A stretch of 64,000 nt of DNA from Gremmenia infestans (Eukaryota; Ascomycota; Leotiomycetes; Helotiales; Hamatocanthoscyphaceae). The translations under genes were made by a program, and so were the position numbers. The stretch is from contig JAFEVB010000002.1 of NCBI GenBank assembly GCA_032629725.1, positions 930,001-994,000 on the forward strand, given 5' to 3'. This document shows, piece after piece, positions 34,598 through 46,809 of this stretch. Below the pieces are notes generated by a model. The model was not told the origin of the DNA. It was given only the letters and a program-made list of their open reading frames with translations, and made no database searches. Position 1 is the first letter of the stretch; each line of letters opens with the position of its first letter.

Positions 34598-36397
34598 TTA
34601 CGCACTCGACTCCCATGGCAATGAGAAAGTCCCAACCCACTCCTCAACCTCACTCCTAAGCTGGATGATCTCCCGCTCGCTTTCACCCTCCCCAAGATAT
34701 TCCAAGAACGCTTTCACGCTTCCAGGATTCTTTCTTCCCTTGGCTTCTGCTGCTTCCTTGGCAGATTTGTCCAATCGTTGAGTAATAGTAACCGCCCTGT
34801 TCACAACATCTGCTACCCTAACAAAATCATCGGCGAGGAAGCCACGAGTAGTCATGGCGGGAGTACCCATCCGCAATCCGCCGGGTTTCAAGGCAGATTT
34901 ATCGCCTGGAACAGTGTTCTTGTTGCTTGCAACACCTACCAACTCCAATACTCGCTCCACTCGAGCTCCGTCAACCCCCTGAGGCTTGAGATCAACGAGC
35001 ACAAGATGATTATCCGTTCCACCAGACACTATGGTATACCCAAGACCACCCTTGTCTTTAGAATCACCAAGACGCTTTGCAAAAGCTTTGGCATTGGTAA
35101 GGACTGCCTCCTGGTATGACCTAAATTCGGGGCTCTGTGCTTGCTTCAAAGCAACGGCCAATGCAGTTATGGTGTGGTTATGCGGACCACCTTGATGTCC
35201 CGGGAAGACAGAGGAATTGATAGGTTCCTCAAGATTCCACATCTCGTTCTCCTTTGTCTTTGGGTTGACTCTTCTTACTCCCTTCCTGAAGAAGATCATA
35301 GCACCTCGTGGACCACGCAACGACTTGTGGGTAGTTGTGGTGACGACATCGGCGTAGTCAAAAGGAGTTGGGATGACACTTGCTGCCACTAGGCCGGAAA
35401 TATGTGCCATATCAGCCAATAAATAAGCTCCAACTTTATTGGCGATCTCTCGCATACGTTGGTAGTCGATTAATCTGCTGTAAGCAGATGTACCAGCGAC
35501 AATCAACTTTGGTCTGTAGAGCATAGCAAGATCCTCTAACTTGGCGTAATCAATTAACCCTGTCTTCTCGTCCAGACGATATGGGAATGTCTCGAAATAC
35601 TTTGATATGGCCGATATCTTCTTTGTAGGTGTTTGGTATCCGTGGGAGAGATGGCCCCCATGGGGTAGATCCAACCCCATTAGCCGATCATGTGTATTTA
35701 GGAGGGCGGAATATGCGTAGAGATTCGCAGGGGATCCGGACAGTGCTAAGAAAGTCAGTTTTTGGCTCCGCAGACTGGGTAAATAAACATACGCTGAACG
35801 TTCACACCCCATTCTGCTTCCTTCAGACCAAAAGTTTGCAAGGCTCTAGACTGGCATAGCCTCTCTGCTTCGTCAATGAATTCGTTACCGCCGTAATACC
35901 GTGCACCTGGGTAACCCTCCGAGTATTTATCTATCCGGACCAGTTAATCAAGCCCCCGCACCTTCGATTGCGAGTCTTACTTTGCATGACACTTCCAAGA
36001 GCATCGAGAACAGCTTGGGATGTGAAGTTTTCGGAAGGGATCAAATTAATGAAATGCTTCTGGCGTCGTTTCTCCTGCAGAAACTATGTTAGTATCACCC
36101 TGGGCTCTGGGGCAGGGAAAACGTACATTTTGCAGAATGTTGTAGACAGCAGGGTCCGCATGCTCCAAATCGGCGGAAAGAAGCTGGGATCGTAAGTCAG
36201 CAAGCAAGGCACATAGAACAATTGCAGAAACAACTGGGTCGAACCTTTTGCTGGGACTCTGCAGTCATGGAGGAAGAGGAAGAGGAAGAGGCCGCTCGTC
36301 TCGTTCCTAATCTCGTTCTCGTACCACATACTGGAGCTCTGCACGCCACCGATGCTTGAAAGACAGCAGTCCTTGAGGCTCCCTTGAAGAGAGACAT
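34598..36397 (-). CDS. Serine hydroxymethyltransferase, mitochondrial
   Basis: PLP enzyme interconverting serine plus tetrahydrofolate with glycine plus methylene-tetrahydrofolate. Five exons on the - strand: 36397-36245, 36183-36127, 36074-35981, 35930-35793 and about 35745-34598, giving about 529 residues. Residues 1-43 are Arg/Ala/Ser-rich with only basic charge and end in a run of seven Ser, a mitochondrial presequence. Met44 (36268) sits just before the conserved core and could start a cytosolic form. The core has HFINLIPSENFTS, YSEGYPGARYYGG, the PLP-Lys motif TTTTHKSLRGPRG and GHQGGPHNHT. The C-terminus carries EYLGEG and a Trp-rich tail. All five exons are required to restore conserved sequence. 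The last acceptor near 35,746 may be off by one base. Confidence 0.95.
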
Positions 36398-37035
36398 GAC
36401 TGGCGATGCACAGTACAGTATGTAAACCGCCCAGTTCAATTGCACCTATGGAAGAGTGAGGCGAGGTGAATTACCAATACTGCATGGTAAAGTACCTAGG
36501 TACCTTGTGCGTGCTGTAGATACAATTCCAAGAGAGCGGTCAAATTCCCACCCCGCCACAGCTTTGTGCCCATCGCTAGCGCCACATCTACTTGCTACTC
36601 GTACCACTTTTATCAAAATTATCCCCCCACCAGCCCCGTCATCCATCTATGGTACCGTATTCCTTTTGACCTTCATCTTGACATTGACCGTGAATTACTT
36701 TCATAAGATTTATTTTAGTGGTTGATTTTCCAATTGCAGTGTGATGTTATCTGAACTTTTCAAGCAGAGCCAAGTCCGAGGGGACTATCGGTGATTTCGA
36801 CATTTCCTTCAGTAGCCTTTTACAGTACAGTACGCACATCCATATCTTATGTCAGGTACCGAATACGAATCACACACAACATCACACTATCATGTTTTAT
36901 ACACACTCTGCATTGAAGATCATGATACCATTGTCCGTGCAATAAATGCAAGAAAGACCAGTGGAAAAAGCAACCGGCTTGTAGTATCTCAGACCCTGCC
37001 AAACACTCCCAATGCAACCAAATAAAAGTACCCCT
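36398..37035. promoter_or_regulatory. Intergenic: SHMT promoter and L19 3' flank
   Basis: No gene is seen. The SHMT promoter lies on the left, with ACCTAGGTACC-type palindromic sequence near 36,497-36,505. The right end is the 3' untranslated region of L19. Confidence 0.45.
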
Positions 37036-37903
37036 CTACTTCGTCTCGGTCTCCTCTTCGTCACCGAACTGGGCACGTTGCTTGGCAACAACTCTCTCCT
37101 GCTTTCTCTCACGGGCAGCCTTGGTCTTCGCACGCTTGGCATCCATCTCCTCCTTCAGGACTCTCTCGCGAGCCTTCTCGGCCTTGGCTCTGTGGATCTA
37201 CTTCTGGTCAGCTCGTGAAACCCCATAGCCTAGCAATCAACATACGTGCTCAACCAACGCTCTCTTGTGCTTGAAGGTGTTACCCTTGCTGAGGTGGTAG
37301 AGTTCGTGGTACAGGTGCTTATCGATCTTGCCGCTGGCACGGTACTTGACGAGGAGGCGACGGAGGACACGAAGACGACGCATCCAGACGACTTGGCTGC
37401 AGAAATGTATCAGAATGTGCCCCTAAAATCCCATCCCAGCACCCAGAGCATACCTTGGCATACGAGCGTCCGCAGTACCCTTCCTCTTACCGAAACCACG
37501 GTGTCTACCAATTCGGCGCGCGGCAGTAAGGTCCCTGGCGCGAGATCGAGAGTGCATGGTAACGGGCTTGCGGATGATGAGGCCATCAGCCACGAGCTTT
37601 CGGATGGTTTGGCGGGAGTTGGCGTTGGAGATTTCGCTGGTCTCGTTGGGATCAAGCCAGATCTTGCGCTGTCCGCAGCCTACGACGGAGGCCGCCAGGC
37701 GTTTTTGGGTGGTGAGATTGACCCTATTGCGAGAATCAAGAGTCAGCTGCTGTTAATGAAAAATGCATGAAGCTGGCAGGCCTCGAAACCAAACCGCCCC
37801 AGCCTTGCCTTGGCTTGACTTGAGCATCCAGAACAAAAGCCATAACCATCGAGCGAAGGAAGGAAATAGTATCAATCAAAGCAGGACACGCAAATACTCA
37901 CAT
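37036..37903 (-). CDS. rpl19: 60S ribosomal protein L19 (eL19)
   Basis: Structural protein of the large ribosomal subunit. Core exons on the - strand: the exon ending at 37454 (VNLTTQKRLAASVVGCGQRK...), then 37396-37246 (SQVVWMRRLRVLRRLL), then about 37197-37036 (ending EEETETK), with a long basic C-terminal helix typical of eL19. Codon use is strongly biased (AAG, GCC, CGT), as expected of a highly expressed gene. The 5' end is odd. ATG at 37903-37901 is followed directly by GTGAGT, the usual one-codon first exon, but the nearest acceptor (CAATAG before 37723) leaves a GG before GTC and breaks phase. The phase-correct acceptor TTAACAG at 37750 gives M plus QLTLDSRNR before VNLTTQ, about 203 residues instead of ~194. 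Family assignment is certain; the first residues are not. Confidence 0.9.
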
Positions 37904-38400
37904 CTTGAGTGACGACTGGTCGTTGTCGGTGGCGTTGGCGATGGTGGGTTGTCGATTTTGAGATGCCCTCGTTGAAATTCCGAAGTCCTACAGTGGGCTA
38001 AGCGAGCCTCCGCTTTTCAACGCTAAGTCTGTCACGTGCAGTAATATATGACCACGACATACATGGCCCATGGTTGAAAGCGGGGAGTGAGTCTATTGAA
38101 AAGGATACAATATACTTCTATACTTCTATTATTTCTGAAAAGGAGTTGTTTGAGTACACTTCCTTCCACTACTGACGTGCTACCTCCCCCATTCTCGTCC
38201 ATTCAAAACATCTACCTACAGGCACAGCTCATCAGTTTACCCATTAGCCTCAGGCAGGTCACTCGCTCACTTACTCACTCAACCACTCACTGCTATGTCC
38301 CCTCTGCTCTATTTTCCCTAGGATAATTTCATGCATGCTAAATACATCGACACTAAAACTTTTATAAGCAACGCCTCGTCATCACGACGTTTATGCTTCA
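37904..38400. promoter_or_regulatory. Intergenic: L19 promoter and GCN1 3' flank
   Basis: Holds the L19 leader (37,904-37,980) and promoter to the right, then CACTCACTCA-rich sequence near 38,250-38,295 and the 3' end of GCN1. No gene is supported. Confidence 0.45.
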
Positions 38401-41400
38401 TCATTCATCAAACGCTCTCTCCCCAAGGTCTACTTTCCCAATACTCTGTAACTCTCGTTCGTCGTCAAACTCATCATTAGAAAGTCCCAATCCACCCTGT
38501 CCTCCCTCGGCATCCCTTCTCTCCCGTGCAGTATTCCCAAGCCTCAAAGCAACACGCTTAAAATAGTCCTGTATGAATCTTTTTTGGCCCGCAGGCAATT
38601 CTTGCGCAGCAACATACCTGTCGAATACCCTACTCTCTTCATCGACAACATCGAACAGTGCCATGAATGCAGCCTCGGCAGCAAGCTTGATCGGGATGAT
38701 GGGGTCCCGGACGCTAGCAAACACAGGCTGGGCTAGCAATGGAAGATGGGGGCGAACATGATCCATGTGATGGCGGCATATAGTGCGCACTACTACCAGA
38801 GACAGACGACGCGTATCTGCAGGAGTGCCGGGTTGGATGAGAGTTGCAAGTGTTTCAAATAGTGGCTTTGTCGTCTCATAATCAGTGCTGCGAGTATCGG
38901 TGAGGAGGTATTTGCCTGCAGCCAGAACACAATTGTCGGAAATAAAGGTCTTGAATTATATTAGAAATTAATCAATCTTATACGGATCAAAGAACTTACA
39001 TTCTTACTTGCCATGCCTTGGCTGATGACCTTCGGCAGATCATCAGCAAAGGCGCTTTGTGTCAGCGAGGAAGGTGATTCGACGAGTACAGCATTCAAGG
39101 CCAGTACTGAAGATTGACTGAAGTGCGTAGTCATAACTCGATTTTTGATAAGGCCTGAAGCATTCTCCGATGGCACATTCTTGATTAGCGCACCAAGCAA
39201 TTTTGCATTCGTGATGGCCATCGAAATGTCATTGTCCTCAGGGTCAGTATCGATCAATGCAAGAACAGAATTCCTAGATGGCTCGCCCATGTTACCGCCT
39301 GCCTTGCTGATGACTTCGTATAGTGCCTTCAACATTGCATTACGAACACCAGCGTCTGAAGTCCTCGAACCTGTGACCAATTCTGCAATCAATGGATCGA
39401 TACGAGGTGTCAAGGTAATCAATGTACCCAGTGCTTTTGCTGCTCGAGTCCTCAGAACCTCACTCGATGTATCGGCCAGTGATTTGGCGAATGTCCGCTG
39501 AAGTTGGGGAAGGAAGGGCTTCAAGAATGTCGGGATTTTCTCCAACAGATTGTTCAAAGTCAATAAAATGGCAGCTTTGACTTCGGTCGATCTCTCAGAT
39601 ACAACTCTGATAAGTGGACCGGTGATCTGAGTGACAAACGGCTTCAAAGAATCTCCACTTGTGCGGTCGACGATGTCGGAAATGGCAAGAGCAGCTTGTG
39701 TTCTCTGCTCCGATGTACCATTCATTAAGCCCTGTAGGAATATCGGTAATATGGCGTTTATACCTTTAGGTAGCCCAAAACCTGGTAGATTTGAACCTGC
39801 CACACCAACATGCTGCAAGATCTGGCGAGTTGAGAATACGAGAGACTCCATTTCTTCTTTCTTCAAGTGTTTCGTGAATTCGCTTAGGGCCGTCCAGGCA
39901 GCTTTCACAACCTCTGGGTCTCTATCGTCGAAAGACATTAGCAGAGCCCGGATGATATCTTGGTTGTATCTAGAGTAATCAACGGTTGCAGCGGCAAAGA
40001 ACTTTGCCATATGGTAATCGGTTGCAGCTCGTCTGTGATGATCGTCGTGCTTCACAAGAGCAAGGAGCACACTCATCGCTGTGTTCAATCCATCAAACTC
40101 ATCAATAGAGAGGATGACAGTGTCAAATGACGCATCCAGATCGGCTTTAAGCTCCTCGTTTTTACAAGAAATGATATTGTCCATGAGGGAGTTCAAAATG
40201 CTGGGCAGTCTTCGTGTCATTGCAGAACCAGCTACGGTTGAGAGAGATGCAAGAGCCTTGGCGTTGAACGACGTAATAGGAGAAGCGGTAAGTGTAGGGA
40301 TAAGGTTCGGCAGGATTATGTTGGACCTCGTTGTCTCCGTAAGTAATGTCAACAAAGCAGAAAGGGCGTTATCGGCCTCTTCCTCGGTTCTAAGCAAGTT
40401 CAACAAGTAGGGCAGCACTTGATCAACAGCTCTTTTGCCAAGAATCTGTTGCAGAGAGTCGAAAGCTTCAGCTGCGGCTTCTCTAACTTCTTCATCAGAA
40501 TCGATAAGGGCAGTTCGAACCACAGATATCAAGGTCTTTTCATGATCTTCCAATGCATCAGGAGAGGCCGAGGAAATCAATTCTCGGAGGGCAATACAAA
40601 TACCCTGTTTGGCATCTGTGTCCGTGGATGTCTGCAGACCTTCCTCGAGAGTTGGCAACAACGTTGCTAGTACGCCATCACCAGCCTTTCGGATAAGTTC
40701 ACCAAGAGCGTTGCCGGCAATAACTTTTTGTTCCATGTTAGAACTGCCAAGGCGTCGAATAATGAGCTGCGTGAGAGTGGGAATAAGTTCTTTCAGAGTT
40801 CTAGGAACAGCAAGAGCCTTCCAAACGTTGACAGCAGCAGTTCGCACGAGACCCGAGGTATCGCAGCGGCAGATGTATAATGAAGAAAGCACCTTGTTTC
40901 GTTTCTCCTCTCCAAGGACCTCCAACAAGGATGCACCTGCTTCTTGTGCTCCATCTTCGACTTCATCCTGTTCAGTGGTTGCACTGATACCAGTGAGATT
41001 GAACAAAAGATCACCAACCAGTTCCACAGAGCTGAGACGAATTCTGTAGCTATCGTCGGCAAGGCCGCGTTCGAGTTCGGGAAGCAGTAAGTCAATTGCC
41101 TTCGTTGCAAAGTTTTTGACTAGAAGGCGACCAGCACGCAGTGAAGTATCTCGAATAGACTCGATATCATCTGCGAGACCTGACAAGATAGGCGGGATGA
41201 TTTTGCTGAGATAATTGGCAAAACTGTTACCAAAACAGACAGGTAAGAAAATGAAGAGTGACATGAAACCTTCGCGAACAGATGCCTTGTTGGAAGCTAC
41301 ATTTTGCAGAATTGTAGGTAGTGTCTCTTCAAGACGGGTGGTACCAAGACCAGCAAGGACTTCACTGAGGGCCTGAGCGGATCCAAGGCGGTCTCCAGCA

Positions 41401-44400
41401 CCAGTATCCGATTTCAAAGTCTGCATCAGGCCTGGAATGAGGTCCGGAAGAGCGTCTTCTCCCAGCTTCTCGATCAAAGAACCCAAGGCCTTGGAAGCGG
41501 TGGCGCGAGTTGTTGGGACAGGATCGACAATCGCAACCTTGAGACCTGCGACCAAGATAGGAAGATGTGCAACCAGGTCTTTCCTTTCAGTTAAATGGGC
41601 AAGACTGCCAATGACTTGGGCAGACTTCCGCTTCGTTGCTGAGCGATCTCCGAGTCCACGTTCGAGAATACGAGCCACGAGGGCAAGTGAAGGAGCATCT
41701 AAGTAATGGACAAAAGACACTTTGATAAGGGCGTCCAAAGCATCGTCTGTATATTTGGTGGGGTCACTAAGTGCCTTGAGAAGTACGTCCACAAGACTCT
41801 TGATTTCGGGATTATTGATGACTTCGCCAAAGCGCTTCAAGCTTCGATTGGCAGCGAGACGGACTTCTTTGTGGCTGTCATTCAGGACTCCTGTCAAAGG
41901 TGGGATGATCTCAGGCAAACTCTGTGCAAGCTGCTGCGGGTCGAGGTAAGCCATAGCACCAAGCAAGTCACATGCACCCTTTTTGCTTCTCCACTGTTGG
42001 TCATCTAGCCCGTCAAGAAGAGTTGGCAAGATTCGCTTTACTCCGTATGAGCTCAGACTCGCAAAGCATGCCTTAGCAGCAGCTAAGCAACCTTCGCGAA
42101 CATCAGCGCTTGCATCACCAAAGCTTGAAAGAAGCTGTGGGACAATTTGAATCACATAGGGCTCGAAAACACGCCCCAGCATCGTCGATAGAAGTTCGTA
42201 TGCAAGCAGGGCACCTTCTCGATGGTTGACATCCTTCTTATTCTCAATGGCACCTTTCAGTGTTACCATGATCCGGTATTCCCTCAACGCAGAAATACCC
42301 TTGCCATTGACCAGTCCAGCAACTCCATATGCCGCACCACGACGGGCAGCGTACTTCTTCGAATTGAGGAGTCTGTCGAGAACCTGGTGTATATAATCTG
42401 GCATTTTCTCGCTTGATGCGCGGACAAGAGGGGGGAGACATTCAGCAACAGCATACTGAACGGCTTCTGACGGCGTGCTTAAAGTCTCCAGTAATCTGTC
42501 TACCACCTTCGGGACACGCGCATCGCCAGCCTTCAAGTGACGAGCTAAAGCTCCATACATGATGATGACTGCTTCATTTACTCGATCGGCGAACTCGGAA
42601 CCTTTATCTGGAGCCTCGAGTGTGTGCTCAAAAGTCTTCATGAGATCTTCCACTTTATCCTTCCCGTGAAGTGCAATGATCGCTGTAGCAGCCTCAATCA
42701 TCTCCTCTCTGACATTTGGATCCCTATCACCAAGGGGTCCCTGCTCAATAAGGAACCGCAAAAACTCGTCAAGGAGACCTTCTTCGAAAACTGGAGCAAG
42801 CTCTTTGAATGCAATGGCAATACCATTTCTGGCCTCCCACGGATCCGAGAGATCCATCTTCTTTGGCATACCATATTCATCAAGTTGGGGTACACGAGGT
42901 TTAGCTAGCTCCTTGTACGAAGATTGCAGACGTTGAAGAGCATCATTTAGCGTTGCGGGTTGGAGCTTGATCGCATCGGCTAAGGATCGAGCCGCTGCCG
43001 TTCGAAGTTGCTTGTCGGTGCTGTTGAGGTACGGTAGCATCCTGAACGGCGATGTGGTCGTGATCTCAAACCCACTTTCTTCCCATATTTCACGTCCAAG
43101 CTCAATGTTCTCCTCCACGTCGTCATGGCATGCAAGCCAAATCTCGTCGGAAAAGTCTAGGTCACTCATATCAATCTCTGCACTGATGGACTGCAGAACT
43201 GAAGTCCGAACAGCGATCTGTGGTACAATTACGCCCTGAGCTAAGATTTCAATCTCCGAGTCTGTAATACTAGGTGCGATGCATCGGCAAAGATCTGCTA
43301 AACAGTCCTTGATGATTTTGTAATGTTGGTTATAGTTCTGCATTGATGATATTAAGGCGGAAAGAATTTCCGAGCGAGGCACAAAGGTATCGGACGAAGC
43401 GTCGGTATGAAAGGAGATGAACTCCAAAGCCAGCACTATTTGAGCTTCGGCATCATCTGCATCTCCAAAGCCTCCATTCTCAAGTACCAAGAATACAAGT
43501 GGAAGGATATATGTTAGAGATACAGTGTCGAATGGACGTTGTTCTCCGGAAAAGCGAAGGCGATAGAGCACCCTAGTTATGAGGGCACCTAAAGGTTCTT
43601 GCAAAAGATGAGTTGGAAGATGTGGGACATCTAAGGCTCTCAAGGTTGCAATGCCAATAAATGGTCGGAGAACACCAATGCGACTCGCAAGGATTTCGGA
43701 GCAGGAAATGTAGGCTTCTGGTGCGGCATTTCCAGTGATCAGACTGGCGCCAGCACTGATGACATCGACCAAGGCTTTTACCGCAGGCCCTATCCAAAGT
43801 CGAGCATCTGTTGGTGGGCCAGTTGCGAGGCTCTTGATTATTCCAATACCACGTAAAAGCTTAGCTTCAAGATGTCGAATGCTCCGTCGAATACCCGACT
43901 CCTTTTTCAATTGGGAATTGACCTTTGAGGCTTCTTCTGGGCTGAGCTTTTTCTGTTGGCCCTTCTTCTGGGCGAGCTGGGCCCTTAGTTCCTCTTCCCA
44001 CTTAAGGGTATCATAGTCTTTGGTGTTCTTGTTCGAAACATAGTTTTGAGATTTAGTCGCTAAGACATCAACGAAAGCAGTTCCTTCTTCGGTTCGAAAT
44101 ATAGCAGCCTCAGTTGGGCCAATTTTTGCTAATTGAGTAGAGTCAAGATCCTGTTTGATCAATAGCACAATGCGAGACGTCATTACGTCCGGAGCTACAA
44201 AAGCAAGCTCAGCTGCAGCATTGAAAGCTGCGGTCTTGACAGATTCCGAATGTTGTATTGAGGACTAAAAGAAGTTAGGGTATGAAGGGAATTCCAGTAT
44301 CAAATGTCACGTACTGTTTCTGTGAAGCTTGTAAAATCCAGGATCTGCTGTATTAATTGGTCCCCAAATTCTCTTGCAAGAACACCAGGATCCACCTCAA

Positions 44401-46599
44401 CCCTCAAGCACAGATCTATCCAATTGATCCGTGGAAGCAATTCCGGTCGAGACAGAACCAATAGAGATACCATCTGCTTCTGGCGAATGGATTCGCTAAT
44501 AGAACCACCGAGTCGCTCAACGTCCACAGGCGGTAGACAGATTGATTTCACGACCAAGTGGAGATTTTGATTGTCTGTCTTGGATGTAGCTGCGGCGCTA
44601 TCCTTGTCTGCAGATTCGACTGACTGTCGCCAACGCCAGAGGCCAGAAATAGTTATTTGTGAGATCCTCGAGGCATCTTCAACGTACATCTCGGAGAGGG
44701 CAAGCGAAGCATCTCTTCGTAGACCAGGCTTGACGCTAGTAGAACAAATGCAGAATATCATAGCTTGGGACCAGCCAAGGGCGGTTGCAGAATCGGCTTC
44801 GGCGGTAGAAAGATCATGAGACAGTGATGAGAGGGCACGGATGAGCCATTTGAAGTCATCGTCGCTAGAAAGCTTTCCATATATGCGCTGATTCAACAAG
44901 TATGAAGGCTTAGGATCCATTGCCAGAGCTTGGCGTGCGACTTGCGCTTTTTTTAAGGCTATTTCGACTTTGCTGTTTGATGTTGCTGCAAGCTTCGAAT
45001 GTGAGATAGCTGTGAAGATGTATGCGGCGGTTACAAGACCAGATTGAGCAGCAGATATCGGGTTGCTGTTGGTTTCTTGCCAGATATCCATGAGAGCTGG
45101 TATTACTGCTTCTGCAAGTGATGAGAATCTCGAATTCAAGATACCTCGGTCATGGACATCCCAAAAGAGTTCCCCGAGGCGCAATGCCCATAACTTCTTT
45201 ACGGGCACTTTCTTATCAGAAAGACCTCTAACAAATATATCAATCACTGGTTTGGGCACCTCGCTCCCATTGGAGACTCCCCATTTCACGTAGTGAAGAA
45301 GTGTTGTTGTTTCCGCACCAAGGGCCACATCGTTTGCTTCCTTGCCAGCAGCCGCAGCGATTGCTGGGGCCACGGATACTACCGTCAAATTTGACACTGG
45401 AAGTATTGCAAGCATTTCTGCATGACTGGCTCTCTGGTCTGCGGATGGCAGCTTTCCTGTTTTTAGAGGCATAATGATCTCTTCCGCAACCTTAGCAATA
45501 ATGTCCGGCTCGTGACATTTTTGAATAATGGCCTTGAAAGTTGAAAGAGCTCCATGGCGTATTGAGGCATTCGAGGACTTGATGTTTGAAAGAAGCGGTT
45601 TCAATAAATTGCGTTGAAGGATGGTTGATAGATCTATAGTATCTGGGAGCGCTTGGAAAAATGGCTCAATCAGGCCATTAAGTACAATCTCAGGAGCTCT
45701 GAGTAGGGCCTTCTCGAGAGATGGAATGATCTCTTTCTCGGTATCATGTTTAGTAGTAAATGCTTCGAAGAAATCGCTTAGTCCATCGGCAACATGAGCA
45801 GGTACTGCAGAACGTGATCCAATGACCTCTCTATTATAGAAGGCATAAATTTCGGATGTTTTGCGCGAGAGGATATCTTTTGGTTCTGGTAGTCTGGCGC
45901 ATACTCCCGCAACAACGCCTAGCATAACAGCGTTCCTCGCCGAAGGTTGAGAACCTTTTGCAGTAAGCGTCTTTACAACATCTTCGATTGCTTTTTGCCT
46001 AGCATCTTCCATTGAGAAAACCTTCCGTAGGCCGCGCCGAGTCACCACGAGAGCCGAATGCTTCACATTCGACCGTGAAGATTCACTGAGGCATAATTCA
46101 AGAGCTTGGGCATTGCTCACAACTGTTTCTAAACCCCATCTCTCCCAGTGGCTTGTCCCTGATATTTCCTGGAGTAATATACTGCACCATTCGACCAGCA
46201 CAAATGCGTTGCTCGGCGCCAGGCCAGGTTTCCTTGTCTCGACGTGAATGAACTTGACAAAGTTTGCCAGGGCTTCAGGGGCGGCGTCTGAGCTGAATAT
46301 ATTTCGAATGCATCGCTGAACAGCCGCTCGTGAGTGTCGATCGTGGTAGGCGGGGTACGTGTAGGTAAATAGGTCTAGAATTCTGGGGAAAAGCTCTTGG
46401 CCAATGTCTACTTATCATTAGCATACGTACAAGCTACGACGGTAAAAGCCAAGAATGGTCTACCATTGTGGGAAAGTCTCTCTTCAAGATTGTGGAGACT
46501 TCCAAGGCGCCTGGTAGTTGAAGACGAAGAGAGTGCCGCCTTCGTAGCCGTGATGTCGAGATCCACCACAGTGATACCATTAACCTCCACCTCAGTCAT
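38401..46599 (-). CDS. gcn1: Translational activator GCN1 (HEAT-repeat scaffold)
   Basis: Ribosome-associated scaffold that, with GCN20, delivers uncharged tRNA signals to the kinase GCN2 so that eIF2-alpha is phosphorylated in amino-acid starvation; it also acts at collided ribosomes. Four exons on the - strand: 46599-46464, 46407-44315, 44264-39000 and 38949-38401, giving 2,680 residues (yeast Gcn1 has 2,672). HEAT repeats run through most of the length, for example LLSSFGDASADVREGCLAA and LLGAMAYLDPQQLAQSLPEI in the eEF3-like middle region. The GCN2-binding RWD-interacting part lies further on, roughly residues 2,050-2,430 by homology. A charged segment (KWEEELRAQLAQKKGQQKKL) is near residue 830. 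All junctions are GT-AG and phase-consistent. It shares a 210-base divergent promoter with an RNA helicase also linked to translation. Confidence 0.96.
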
Positions 46600-46809
46600 C
46601 TTGTCGAGGAGGGGAATCTTGTCATGACCCGGAGGATCTTCTTGCGTGGTTGTTGACGTGGTGTGTTGATCAAGAAATAACTTTATATCTCTCGGTTCTC
46701 CAGGTCGGTGGTTTTTTTAGATTCCCCGCCGCCTAGTGAATTTGGTCGTCGAGAACGCAACAAACTCGCGAATCCACGCAGTCCGACCTTTGAATCCAGA
46801 TATTTTGCA
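46600..46809. promoter_or_regulatory. Bidirectional promoter between gcn1 and the RNA helicase gene
   Basis: The two start codons, 46599 (-) and 46810 (+), face away from each other over 210 bases, so both 5' leaders and promoters must share this interval. No clear TATA box is seen. An upstream in-frame extension of the helicase to 46708 is open but starts without ATG and is judged leader. Confidence 0.6.

Noticed and set aside
37246..37770. 174-codon + strand frame over L19
   Set aside because: Antisense shadow of the ribosomal protein exons, produced by their biased codons.
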